The notes beneath the pieces were generated by a model. The model had not been told where the DNA came from. It ran no database searches and was given only the letters and a program-made list of their open reading frames with translations. A stretch of DNA of 64,000 nucleotides from an uncultured Kangiella sp. (lineage in GTDB: Bacteria; Pseudomonadota; Gammaproteobacteria; Enterobacterales; Kangiellaceae): the NCBI GenBank assembly GCA_947503345.1, contig CANNCW010000002.1:339744-403743 (forward strand), read 5' to 3'. This document shows positions 52,450 to 60,367 of the stretch, one piece after another (position 1 is the first letter of the stretch; every line of letters begins with the position of its first letter). Position numbers and translations under genes: made by a program.

Positions 52450-54318
52450 TTAGCTCTCTTCTTGGCTTTCGTTTCTAAGCTCTGAATCCCAAGCTTGCTC
52501 CTGTAGTGAAACTCTTTCTTTAATATCCGACTTTAATACAGCTTCCAGAAGCTCGGCTTTTTCGGTAGCTGCTAAAATATATTGCTTTTCATCACCCCAA
52601 AGCTCGGTTAACTCATCCATATGCTTGGTGTCATAGTGTAAAAATGTTTGCGCCGCTCTTTGTGCTTGGTACTTACGATAGCCTAATTCGACCAATGCTT
52701 CACGTCCTAATAGTAAAGCGGAACCTAAAGTTTCTCGCATAACAAAGTCTGCACCAGCCTTTTTAATTTCATAGGCCTCACGGCGCCCTTTTGCACGAGC
52801 ATAAATTTTAAGATTTGGGAAATGTTTACGGCATAATTCTGTCACTAAAATCGCTTTGTCCATATTGTCGACGGACAAAACAATCATTTTGGCACTTTCG
52901 GCTCCAGCGGCTTTAAGGAGTTCTATATTAGTGACATCTCCATAAAAAGCTTTAGTGCCAAATTTACGAACCAAATCAATTTGCACAGCATCGTACTCTA
53001 ACAACGTCGTCTGAAAGCCTTGAGAACGAATCAGTCTTGAAACTATCTGTCCAAAGCGCCCATAACCAGCAACTATTACTGGTGTATCGCCGTCATCAAT
53101 ATCGTCAAATTGCTCATCAATAACTTGCTTATCAAAAAGGGGTTGCAACACTTTTTCACTAAAGATCATCAAAAGTGGAGTCAACGCCATACTTAATGCA
53201 ACCACCACCGTTAGAGTAGCTATCATGTCATAACTTAAAACTCCGTTTTTACTTGCAAAATTAAATAATACAAAAGCAAATTCACCACCCTGAGCAAGCG
53301 CAAAACTAAAAATTAAGTTTTCAAGTAACGGCATTTTAAAAAACTTAGCTAAAGCAAAAAGCACCGCAACTTTAATTATGATCAAGGCAAGTACCATACC
53401 TAAGATACTTGATGTTTCTTGCATTAACAGCTCTAAATTAATGCTTGCACCAACCGTTATAAAAAACAAACCCAATAATAAGCTTTTAAAAGGATCTAAG
53501 CCTACTTCAAGCTCATGACGATATTCACTTTCTGCTAAAACCACTCCAGCTAAAAACGCTCCCAATGCTGGAGAGAGGCCAACCCACTGCATAACCAAGG
53601 TAATCCCGATGACTAACAATAAAGAGGTAGCGATAAATATTTCTCTTAAACCGGTTTTAGCGATTAAATTGAAAATCGGCTGAATTAAGAAACGACCTGC
53701 AATGATAATAAAGCCGATAGCCCCAATCACTGCTAACGTTTGTTGCCAGCCTTGTAAGTTTGAAACCCCATGAGGATCTTCCGTTGCAACCAAAGGGGTT
53801 ATAGCAAGTAAGGGCATTAATGCCAGCATAGGGATTACAGCGATATCTTGAAATAACAGAACAGCAAATGAAGAGCGCCCTGCATCCGTCTTCATCAATC
53901 CTTTCTCAGTTAAAGTCTGCAAAACAATTGCGGTAGAAGATAAAGATAAAACCATACCTATTGCTAAAGATACCTGCCAGGGCTGATTGAACAGATAGGC
54001 AATGATGGAAAAAATTAACCCTGTAAATAAGACTTGCAATCCCCCGAGACCAAGAATTGGCATTCTCATTCGCCAAAGCTTTTTAGGTTCAAGCTCTAAA
54101 CCCACTAAAAATAGCATCATCACAACACCAAATTCAGCAAAATGCATAATGTCTTCGACATTTTTACCTGCCCACCCCAAAACAAATGGACCGATTATAA
54201 TACCCGCAATTAAATACCCTAAAACTGAGCCTAAACCTAATCTTTTAGCAATTGGTACACCAACAACCGCAGCAGCTAAAAATATAAATGCTTTAAATAA
54301 TAAACTTTCAGTTTCCAC
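52450..54318 (-). CDS. kefB: Glutathione-regulated K+/H+ antiporter, KefB/KefC type
   Basis: 622 residues. CPA2 transporter domain with about 12 helices (residues 1-385), including 'GSVLGYLIAGIIIGPFVLGW', 'VVMMLFLVGLELEPKKLWRMR', 'SLSSTAIVLQTLTEKGLM' and 'GAFLAGVVLAESEYRHELE' (the Kef regulatory loop); then a TrkA-N/RCK domain 'PVIVAGYGRFGQIVSRLIRSQGFQTTLLEYD', ending in a charged C-terminus. The start is GTG overlapping the kefG stop (TAGTG). Efflux is held shut by glutathione and opened by glutathione adducts, acidifying the cell against electrophiles. KefB versus KefC cannot be settled from sequence. Confidence 0.93.
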   Translation of the reverse strand: METESLLFKAFIFLAAAVVGVPIAKRLGLGSVLGYLIAGIIIGPFVLGWAGKNVEDIMHFAEFGVVMMLFLVGLELEPKKLWRMRMPILGLGGLQVLFTGLIFSIIAYLFNQPWQVSLAIGMVLSLSSTAIVLQTLTEKGLMKTDAGRSSFAVLLFQDIAVIPMLALMPLLAITPLVATEDPHGVSNLQGWQQTLAVIGAIGFIIIAGRFLIQPIFNLIAKTGLREIFIATSLLLVIGITLVMQWVGLSPALGAFLAGVVLAESEYRHELEVGLDPFKSLLLGLFFITVGASINLELLMQETSSILGMVLALIIIKVAVLFALAKFFKMPLLENLIFSFALAQGGEFAFVLFNFASKNGVLSYDMIATLTVVVALSMALTPLLMIFSEKVLQPLFDKQVIDEQFDDIDDGDTPVIVAGYGRFGQIVSRLIRSQGFQTTLLEYDAVQIDLVRKFGTKAFYGDVTNIELLKAAGAESAKMIVLSVDNMDKAILVTELCRKHFPNLKIYARAKGRREAYEIKKAGADFVMRETLGSALLLGREALVELGYRKYQAQRAAQTFLHYDTKHMDELTELWGDEKQYILAATEKAELLEAVLKSDIKERVSLQEQAWDSELRNESQEES

Positions 54319-54881
54319 TATTTAAACTCCCCTGTTTCTAGATCGAAGTGATTTTGTAAGGAGATCAGGTGTTTTCTAAAAGCTTCTGCTTCATCAACTA
54401 ACTCTTCTTTACTAGCTCTCAATACGTCATAAATGGTAAAGGGTTGTAAAAACTTCATACCACAAAATTTTGCGGTTTGTTCGAAGGGCTTCAGTGATTC
54501 GTCCAACGGAAACTGGTTGTATCCTTCCGAGCTATAACTTTCAAAAGTCCCTCCCATAGTGACTGAATTTATCCAGTATTTTCCCTTTAGTTGAAAGCCT
54601 TGATCGCCATATGCAAAGCCAGCTTCCAGCACTAAGTCTTGCCATTCTTTTAATAATGAAGGAGCGCTATACCAATAAAGAGGATGTTGAAAGACGATAA
54701 TATCGTGCTCTAGTAATAGCTTTTGTTCTTTTTTAATATCGATTAAATAATCAGGGTAACTTTCGTATAAATCATTAAAAGTAATGCCCTCTAGGTCTTT
54801 TACAGCGGCAACCATCAATTTATTTGCAACTGAGGATTCAAACCTAGGATGAGCAAAATTTACTAATATGCGATTGGGCAT
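54318..54881 (-). CDS. kefG: KefG/KefF-type quinone oxidoreductase, ancillary to Kef
   Basis: 187 residues. Flavodoxin-like NAD(P)H quinone oxidoreductase: 'ILVNFAHPRFESSVANKLM', 'YPDYLIDIKKEQKLLLEHDIIVFQHPLYWYSAPSLLKEWQDLVLEAGFAYG', 'GKYWINSVTMGGTFESYSSEGYNQFPLDESLKPFEQTAKFCGM'. Such subunits bind and activate Kef and reduce quinones. The gene precedes kefB with a one-base overlap, the normal kefG-kefB order. First gene of the transcript running through fetB, frmA and fghA. Confidence 0.93.
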   Translation of the reverse strand: MPNRILVNFAHPRFESSVANKLMVAAVKDLEGITFNDLYESYPDYLIDIKKEQKLLLEHDIIVFQHPLYWYSAPSLLKEWQDLVLEAGFAYGDQGFQLKGKYWINSVTMGGTFESYSSEGYNQFPLDESLKPFEQTAKFCGMKFLQPFTIYDVLRASKEELVDEAEAFRKHLISLQNHFDLETGEFK

Positions 54882-54991
54882 ACATTCAAAGAGTTAGTGA
54901 AAGTAATTAAAGTTTACACCAGCTAAAGTTGGATTACAGCATTGAGAATATGAATAGTTTAGATGATAAAACAAAAAGTCTAGGCAAAATA

Positions 54992-55011
54992 AAAGCGGCT
55001 AAAGCCGCTTT
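54992..55011 (-). terminator. Short terminator hairpin upstream of kefG
   Basis: AAAGCGGCT and AGCCGCTTT form a 9-bp stem with a 2-base loop. On the minus strand it is followed by TATTTTGCC with T's, on the plus strand by CCTG, so minus-strand use is more likely. It would stop read-through from the 55359-58750 cluster into kefG. Confidence 0.7.
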
Positions 55012-55358
55012 CCTGTATCCGTTCAACTATTTCCTAAGCCTATTCCATTAAATTTGGCAATCCTAGCTCTTCCTTATTATTATTCCTAAGTTTTGTAGTA
55101 GATAGTGCAGTATCCGTCTGCGAGAAACACTTTAGCAATTTCCATTACTTGAACAAGTGGTCTTTTTGCATCATGAAAATATGAAAATTCATTAAAGCTA
55201 GCAAACCCTTTAAATATCAATGAGTTACAGAAGCGGTCTTGTTCATGCTGGTGATTCCCTTATTGATTATTACGATATCTCTCAATCGCTTGTGAGATAT
55301 TTCTTACAAGCGAAATAGCTGAAATCTTACATGCCCGAATTTTACAGTGAAATGATTT
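55012..55358. other. Gene-poor gap with possible small-ORF remnant and nested hairpins
   Basis: With the flank down to 54882, about 480 bases lack a convincing gene. A minus-strand frame at 55086-55220 looks protein-like (next entry). At 55275-55312 two overlapping dyads share a segment: ATATCTC with GAGATAT, and CGCTTGT with ACAAGCG, each 7 bases around a 12-base loop, so the RNA could switch between two hairpins. Nothing else was recognised. Confidence 0.45.
55086..55220 (-). pseudogene. Possible small ORF or frameshifted remnant, about 44-55 aa
   Basis: From a TTG at 55220 the frame reads 'LIFKGFASFNEFSYFHDAKRPL' then 'VQVMEIAKVFLADGYCTIYYKT' to a TAG at 55086. Twenty-six bases upstream, in another frame, an ATG (55246) has AGGGA at a good distance and reads MNKTASVTH before stopping, as if one base change separates the two parts. 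Composition resembles real protein, but length is short and no family is known. Could be chance. Confidence 0.25.
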
Positions 55359-56519
55359 CTAGGGATTTGACTGAAAACCTACCTGATAAAGAATGCGATC
55401 ATCATAGCCAGTTAGAATTGGCATGGTTCCTGAAAATAGTTGATTGACAGAAGGATCGTCGGTATCAACTATTAAGGGTCTTGCATGAAGCTGATTGATT
55501 TTGGTTTTAGTGGCAATGATAGTAATTGAGTCTTTACTTAATTGCTCAAGAACGGCAGCGCTAAATTGCTGATTACCACGACCAAAAATATGACCCTGGC
55601 CACCAATTACGGTAATTATTACTTGTACTTTATTTGGGTTCTTCTCAATAACTTTCAAAATGTCGGATTCGTTTAAATCACTGCCATAAAGCTTATTTTG
55701 ATAAACCCAATCCACTCCCAACAAAGTATTATCCAATTGAAGTTCATCCATTAATGCCGCACAACTAGTTCCTGAACCAATTAAATAATGTGTATCATCA
55801 TCCATGTTATCAATTATGAATTCAGCAATATCTTGTAGAACGACGGATTCTTGCTCGCGATTTAATTGGGAAGAAGATACTTTTGTCGATTGCATATACT
55901 GATGCTCTGCGGGAATCAGCATCTCACCATACTTTTTAGCTTTAACTCGCCCTTCTCTAAATTCATCTTCATCGATATCCATAACTGAAGCTTCAATTAA
56001 AGAGACTAACTCGTTACTTATAAGACTGTTAAGCAGCTCCCCCGCCGCTTGTGGCGTAATGGCATAAACCCCCGAATGTATTTTTACACCAGCAGGAATT
56101 CCTATCACCGGAATTTTATCTTGAATAACTTGGCAAATATTCCTTGCTGTGCCATCGCCACCTGTAAAAACCAGCAGATCAATGTCATGTTCAAGCATTA
56201 AATTAGCCACAGATAAGGTATCTGCTGACTGCGATGGCTCATTTGATTGATAAATTACTTGATGCTTAAAACCTAGCTCTGCTAAAAGAGCTGCACCCAT
56301 GGCCCCTGACGCTGTCACCCACTGAACCAACGAAGAACTGTTTATAGCTTCAAGCGCTAATTTCGCTCTATTTTCGGACTGCTGAATTGCACCTCTTGCG
56401 AAGGCTTCTTGTCTTATTTCTTGACCATCACTGCCTTTCAATCCAACTTTTCCACCAATCCCTGCAAATGGATTAATAATAAGCCCAATTTTTAAAACAG
56501 CTTTAGCTGGCTTATTCAT
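55359..56519 (-). CDS. ATP-NAD kinase family protein
   Basis: 386 residues from ATG 56519 (MNKPAKAVLKIGLIINPFAGIGG), 8 bases inside epmC; a start at 56573 would add an unrelated tail. Motifs: 'IGLIINPFAGIGGKVGLKGSDG', 'DLLVFTGGDGTARNIC' (the GGDGT of NAD and diacylglycerol kinases), 'VIGIPAGVKIHSGVYAITP' and 'LIGSGTSCAALMDEL'. This is the AcoX-like/PF01513 branch, not canonical NadK. Substrate not known; NAD or a polyol/lipid are options. Gene order places it with translation-modification genes. Confidence 0.85.
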   Translation of the reverse strand: MNKPAKAVLKIGLIINPFAGIGGKVGLKGSDGQEIRQEAFARGAIQQSENRAKLALEAINSSSLVQWVTASGAMGAALLAELGFKHQVIYQSNEPSQSADTLSVANLMLEHDIDLLVFTGGDGTARNICQVIQDKIPVIGIPAGVKIHSGVYAITPQAAGELLNSLISNELVSLIEASVMDIDEDEFREGRVKAKKYGEMLIPAEHQYMQSTKVSSSQLNREQESVVLQDIAEFIIDNMDDDTHYLIGSGTSCAALMDELQLDNTLLGVDWVYQNKLYGSDLNESDILKVIEKNPNKVQVIITVIGGQGHIFGRGNQQFSAAVLEQLSKDSITIIATKTKINQLHARPLIVDTDDPSVNQLFSGTMPILTGYDDRILYQVGFQSNP

Positions 56520-57051
56520 AAACACAAGTCTCCGGTGGAAGTTTGATTGGCTGTGAACAATTATATAAAACACTTAGAAATTGGATGATTTCACGAGGCC
56601 TATCGGGAAACCCGCTTTCAAAGTAGCATTTTAATTGCCCATATACACCTTTTTTGAAATCCATGATTTGCTGTATCGAAACTTGGTTATGCAAATTATC
56701 TAGACTATATTGAAAAGGAATATTTGCCGCTAAATGATAAGCCCATTCTAAAGCTTGCGGTTTTACTTCTACTTTGAAGAACTCAGATTGCTGTTCTTGA
56801 GTTCGACCATCCGGATAATACCAATATCCAAAATCATCGAGCTCTCTTCGATCCTGTCCAGCCAAAGACCAGTGGGCTAATTCATGCAAGGCGCTTGAGA
56901 AAAAATCTTGATTAGAAAAAATGGTCGCGTAGTTGTTATCATTTGCCGCTCGATAAAAAGGCTCATCTGCCCCAGGTGATAACACAGTATTATACTTGGA
57001 TAATAACTGATTAATATTGGAAGCCAACTCATAAACGCAAGGCTCAAGCAT
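56512..57051 (-). CDS. epmC: EpmC elongation factor P hydroxylase
   Basis: 179 residues. 'LSPGADEPFYRAANDNNYATIFSNQDFFSSALHELAHWSLAGQDRRELDDFGYWYYPDGRTQEQQSEFFKVEVKPQALEWA' is the YfcM/EpmC signature, including the metal-binding HELAHW and the late Glu residues. It hydroxylates the beta-lysyl-lysine of EF-P. EpmA and EpmB are not in the window. AAGGA precedes the ATG; overlaps the kinase gene by 8 bases. Confidence 0.93.
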   Translation of the reverse strand: MLEPCVYELASNINQLLSKYNTVLSPGADEPFYRAANDNNYATIFSNQDFFSSALHELAHWSLAGQDRRELDDFGYWYYPDGRTQEQQSEFFKVEVKPQALEWAYHLAANIPFQYSLDNLHNQVSIQQIMDFKKGVYGQLKCYFESGFPDRPREIIQFLSVLYNCSQPIKLPPETCVYE

Positions 57052-57060
57052 TAAGATTCC

Positions 57061-57966
57061 TTAACTAAAGTGCTCTTCAAGCTGTTGCTTAGTTAACAAA
57101 AATACGCCATCACCGCCTCGTTCAAACTCCAACCAAGTAAATGGAACTTGCGGATAAGCATCTTGTAAAGCAGGCCAGCTATTGCCTACCTCTACAATCA
57201 ATACTCCATGTTCCGTTAGGAATTCTGCAGCTTGTTTTAAAATTTTTCTAGTAAGATCCAGTCCATCGGAACCTGAACCTAAACCAATTTCAGGTTCATG
57301 AAAAAACTCTGCAGGCATATCCGATAAATCTTCTGCATCTACGTATGGCGGATTAGAAACGATTAAATCAAATTTTAAATCGCGCATTGCAGAGAAAAGA
57401 TCTGACTCTACTGCCTGAACACGAGGGTATAAATTGGCTTGATCAATATTGTACTGAGCAACTTCTAAAGCATCTGCAGAAATATCGGAGACTATGACTT
57501 CTGAATCAGGTAAATAAGCTGCACAAGCTATCCCGATACAACCACTGCCACAGCACAAATCTAAAATCCTTGGTTCATCCGATATTAACCAAGGATTGAA
57601 TTGAGATTCAACTAATTCAGCTATGGGTGAGCGTGGGACTAACACTCGCTCATCAACATAGAATTCTATCCCAGCAAAATAGCCTTTATTAGTGATGTAA
57701 GCTGACGGCTTCCTGTCCTGAACGCGAGTTTTTATCGCGCTAATGATATGTTGTTTTTCTTGTTTAATTAATTTCGCATCAAACATAACCACCGGATAAT
57801 CGCTTGGAAGCTCCAACATTTGAAGAACTATAGCCACCGCTTCATCCCAAGCGTTATCGGTACCGTGACCAAAATAAAGCTCAGCTTTTTCAAATTCTGT
57901 AGCGGCAAAACGAACAAAGTCAGTGATGGTAACTAATTGTTCTTGAGCTTCTTGATAGGAGTCCAT
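57061..57966 (-). CDS. prmB: PrmB, ribosomal protein L3 glutamine methyltransferase
   Basis: 301 residues from ATG 57966 (MDSYQEAQEQLVTITDFVRFA), with AAGAGA at 5 bases; a TTG at 57996 is less likely. 'FGHGTDNAWDEAVAIVLQML', 'ERVLVPRSPIAELVE', SAM motif 'ILDLCCGSGCIGIACAAYLPDSEVIVSDIS' and the NPPY motif 'DLIVSNPPYVDAEDL', then 'EPEIGLGSGSDGLDLTRKIL'. Methylates the GGQ-type glutamine of L3. Fourteen bases separate its start from the plsC stop. Confidence 0.94.
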   Translation of the reverse strand: MDSYQEAQEQLVTITDFVRFAATEFEKAELYFGHGTDNAWDEAVAIVLQMLELPSDYPVVMFDAKLIKQEKQHIISAIKTRVQDRKPSAYITNKGYFAGIEFYVDERVLVPRSPIAELVESQFNPWLISDEPRILDLCCGSGCIGIACAAYLPDSEVIVSDISADALEVAQYNIDQANLYPRVQAVESDLFSAMRDLKFDLIVSNPPYVDAEDLSDMPAEFFHEPEIGLGSGSDGLDLTRKILKQAAEFLTEHGVLIVEVGNSWPALQDAYPQVPFTWLEFERGGDGVFLLTKQQLEEHFS

Positions 57967-57979
57967 TGAGTTCTCTTGG

Positions 57980-58750
57980 CTAATCGCGCTTTTCAAGTAA
58001 TGATTTCATTTGATTATACACCATTTCCGAAACTTCATGGCGCTCTTCCACACTGAAATTTTTGCAATCTACAATATTACCAACTCTAACTTGTACTGGC
58101 TGATTCAAGCGCATCTTTAACCATTTTTTATTTGGTAATATATGTTCAATATCTTGCATCACCATAGGAAGAATAATTGCATCAGTATCAATGGCTAAGC
58201 GAATGCCACCTTTTTTTAATTTTTGCAATTTACCATCTTCGGACCTTGTACCCTCTGGAAACATCCAAAGTCGAATACCTGACTCCATTTTTTCCTTGGC
58301 ATAAGCTAAGTCTTTAATCGCTTGCGATCTATTGTGACGATCTATTGAAGGGAATTCTGCAGTTTTTAAAGCCCGCGATAAAAAAGGGATTTTATAAAGC
58401 TCCTTCTTTGCGATCATACGAATTGAGCCTGGAACGGCAACAAATGCTAAAGGAACATCATATGCACTAGCATGATTACACATTAATATTACAGGCCTAT
58501 TTTCAGGTATTTGTTGATCCACTTGGCCAATCCGTTGCCAATCAATTCGAGCAAGATGAACAATGTTCTTAGCCCAACCTTCAATAATATTATCTATATT
58601 TTGGCGCGATTTTGTTTTATCTTTTCTACTTAAAAATACTCCAACTAATACGGTTTTAATAGAATAATAAAGAGTGACAACGAACGAGCAACTTAGAATT
58701 AAAACAATTCTAAGTTTTGATGCTGAAGAGTTAATAATCGTTTGTTGCAC
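57980..58750 (-). CDS. plsC: 1-acyl-sn-glycerol-3-phosphate acyltransferase-like protein
   Basis: 256 residues from a GTG with GGAAC upstream. N-terminal membrane helix (about 14-35), the acyltransferase motif I 'LMCNHASAYDVPLAF' (HxxxxD), 'FPSIDRHNRSQAIKDLAYA', and motif III 'MFPEGTRSEDGKLQKLKKGGIRLAID', then 'ILPMVMQDIEHILP'. Acylates lysophosphatidate in the inner membrane. May be a paralogue of the housekeeping PlsC. Runs with prmB and epmC. Confidence 0.88.
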   Translation of the reverse strand: MQQTIINSSASKLRIVLILSCSFVVTLYYSIKTVLVGVFLSRKDKTKSRQNIDNIIEGWAKNIVHLARIDWQRIGQVDQQIPENRPVILMCNHASAYDVPLAFVAVPGSIRMIAKKELYKIPFLSRALKTAEFPSIDRHNRSQAIKDLAYAKEKMESGIRLWMFPEGTRSEDGKLQKLKKGGIRLAIDTDAIILPMVMQDIEHILPNKKWLKMRLNQPVQVRVGNIVDCKNFSVEERHEVSEMVYNQMKSLLEKRD

Positions 58751-58828
58751 AATAAGTTCCGAGAGTATTATTTATGGCGTTTATGCTAGCTTTAATATTA
58801 AGAAATATCCACACTGACCAGTGATTAA

Positions 58829-59272
58829 TTAAAGATCATTTGGAGTTATAAATTGGATTAAATTATTACTTCCAAGCTTGGTAACTCCCAATTCTGCGAC
58901 TCCAGCTGTAGGGAAGTAACGACCTTTCGAAGGTAGCCAACTATCCATTAGATTTACGACTAGCGGCATATGACTAATCAGCAAAATACTTTCATAGCCT
59001 AACGACTCAAAAAGCTCACAACTTAACTTTGCATCAGATTCTGGTTTCAAGAAAGCCTCGTCGAACCTTGGTATTCCGCTCTTAAAGCAACTTAATACTT
59101 CATCCGCAGTTTGCTGTGCCCTTAACAAGGGACTAACCCAAACCCCATCAAATTTTGCTTGCTCTTTTAACCAGCGTCCCATAAGTCGAGCTTCAGCCCG
59201 ACCTAGTTCCGAAAGTTGACGCTCTCCATTTATAAATGGTGCGTCGCCGTGACGCATAATTCTTACTAACAT
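58829..59272 (-). CDS. sixA: SixA phosphohistidine phosphatase
   Basis: 147 residues. 'LVRIMRHGDAPF' (catalytic RHG, His8), 'QLSELGRAEARLMGRWLKEQ', 'VWVSPLLRAQQTADEVLS' and the second His in 'ILLISHMPLVVNLMDSWL'. SixA dephosphorylates His-phosphorylated proteins, notably NPr in the nitrogen PTS and the ArcB HPt domain. ATG overlaps the upstream kinase stop (TAATG), giving coupling. Confidence 0.92.
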   Translation of the reverse strand: MLVRIMRHGDAPFINGERQLSELGRAEARLMGRWLKEQAKFDGVWVSPLLRAQQTADEVLSCFKSGIPRFDEAFLKPESDAKLSCELFESLGYESILLISHMPLVVNLMDSWLPSKGRYFPTAGVAELGVTKLGSNNLIQFITPNDL

Positions 59273-60282
59273 TAGCCTTGCTTTAACTCATGGTTAAAAT
59301 CTTGGATAACCTTTGCGCTCTCCGCTTTTAAACGAGGACCAAATTGAGTTACTAAATATGAAGAGCAAAAGCTCGCTAAAATACCCGATTTCTCTGCAGA
59401 ATAACCTTGGGTTAGAGCATATAGAAAACTTCCTGCAAACATATCACCAGCGCCATTGGTATCTACTGCATCAACAATATAAGGTGAGATTTGATGAGAT
59501 TCTTGCCCATCAAAGTAAATGGCTCCTTTTGCCCCCAAAGTAATAATCACTTTAGATGCACTATCTTTTAATGCTTCTAAAGCTTCCTCAACAGATTTCT
59601 CTTGAGTGAACTCAAGTGCTTCATCTTCATTAGCAAATAACAAATCAACACCGCCATCTAAAACTTCTTCAATTTGTGGTTTAAAGAACTTAACCATATT
59701 CGGATCAGAAAGCGTATAAGCGATTTGAACCCCTTTGTCATTGGCGTGTTTTTTGGCTGCCAGTGCCGTCGCATGATTCGACTCACTAGTCACCAAATAG
59801 CCTTCGATATACAAGTATTCGCTTTGCTCCAGTGCATTAAGATCCAAATCCTCAACTTGCATATTGCTGCTAATGCCAAGGTAAGTATTCATGGTACGAT
59901 CTGCATCAGGAGTAATCATCACCAAACATTTACCCGTAGTTCCATCATTATCGGTAAGCTGAGAAATATTGTTATCAACTCCCGCTAAAGAAAGATCCGA
60001 AGCATAAAACTTACCAGCCTCATCATTCGCCACCCGACAAGAGTGATAGCCCTTGCCACCCAACTGAGCTAAAGCAAAAATACTATTTGCTGCTGAACCG
60101 CCAGAGGCGCGATGATGCGCTATGCCATTTAATTCATCTAATAAATAGTCGTGACGATCAAGCTCTACTAAGGTCATAACGCCTTTTTCAATCCCTAATG
60201 CGCCAAGTCGTTCTGGGCTCACTTCTATTTCAACATCCACCAAAGCATTGCCTAGTGAAAAAACATCGTATTGTTTGTTCAT
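59272..60282 (-). CDS. PfkB-family (adenosine kinase-like) sugar kinase
   Basis: 336 residues. 'DVFSLGNALVDVEIEVSPERLGALGIEKGVMTLVE', 'ASGGSAANSIFALAQLGGKGYHSCRVANDEAGKFYASDLSLAGV', 'TDNDGTTGKCLVMITPDADRTMNTYLGIS' and the PfkB signature 'DAVDTNGAGDMFAGSFLYALTQG' with catalytic Asp. It is the gammaproteobacterial adenosine kinase-like type that forms AMP from adenosine. With the 5'-nucleotidase at 18803 it could make a purine salvage cycle; that link is inference. Confidence 0.88.
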   Translation of the reverse strand: MNKQYDVFSLGNALVDVEIEVSPERLGALGIEKGVMTLVELDRHDYLLDELNGIAHHRASGGSAANSIFALAQLGGKGYHSCRVANDEAGKFYASDLSLAGVDNNISQLTDNDGTTGKCLVMITPDADRTMNTYLGISSNMQVEDLDLNALEQSEYLYIEGYLVTSESNHATALAAKKHANDKGVQIAYTLSDPNMVKFFKPQIEEVLDGGVDLLFANEDEALEFTQEKSVEEALEALKDSASKVIITLGAKGAIYFDGQESHQISPYIVDAVDTNGAGDMFAGSFLYALTQGYSAEKSGILASFCSSYLVTQFGPRLKAESAKVIQDFNHELKQG

Positions 60283-60322
60283 ATTTTGATTAAGATAATC
60301 GTCGTTTGCTATAAAGCGATTA

Positions 60323-60331
60323 TGCTATAAT
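60323..60331 (+). promoter_or_regulatory. Extended -10 promoter of the tandem PTPS gene
   Basis: TGCTATAAT, an extended -10 (TGn) with consensus TATAAT, 36 bases before the ATG at 60368. No clear -35 is present, which extended -10 promoters tolerate. It lies in the 85-base divergent gap with the kinase gene. Confidence 0.65.
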
Positions 60332-60367
60332 TGCGCCCAAGATTGAATCATTAGCTACACATTTCCT

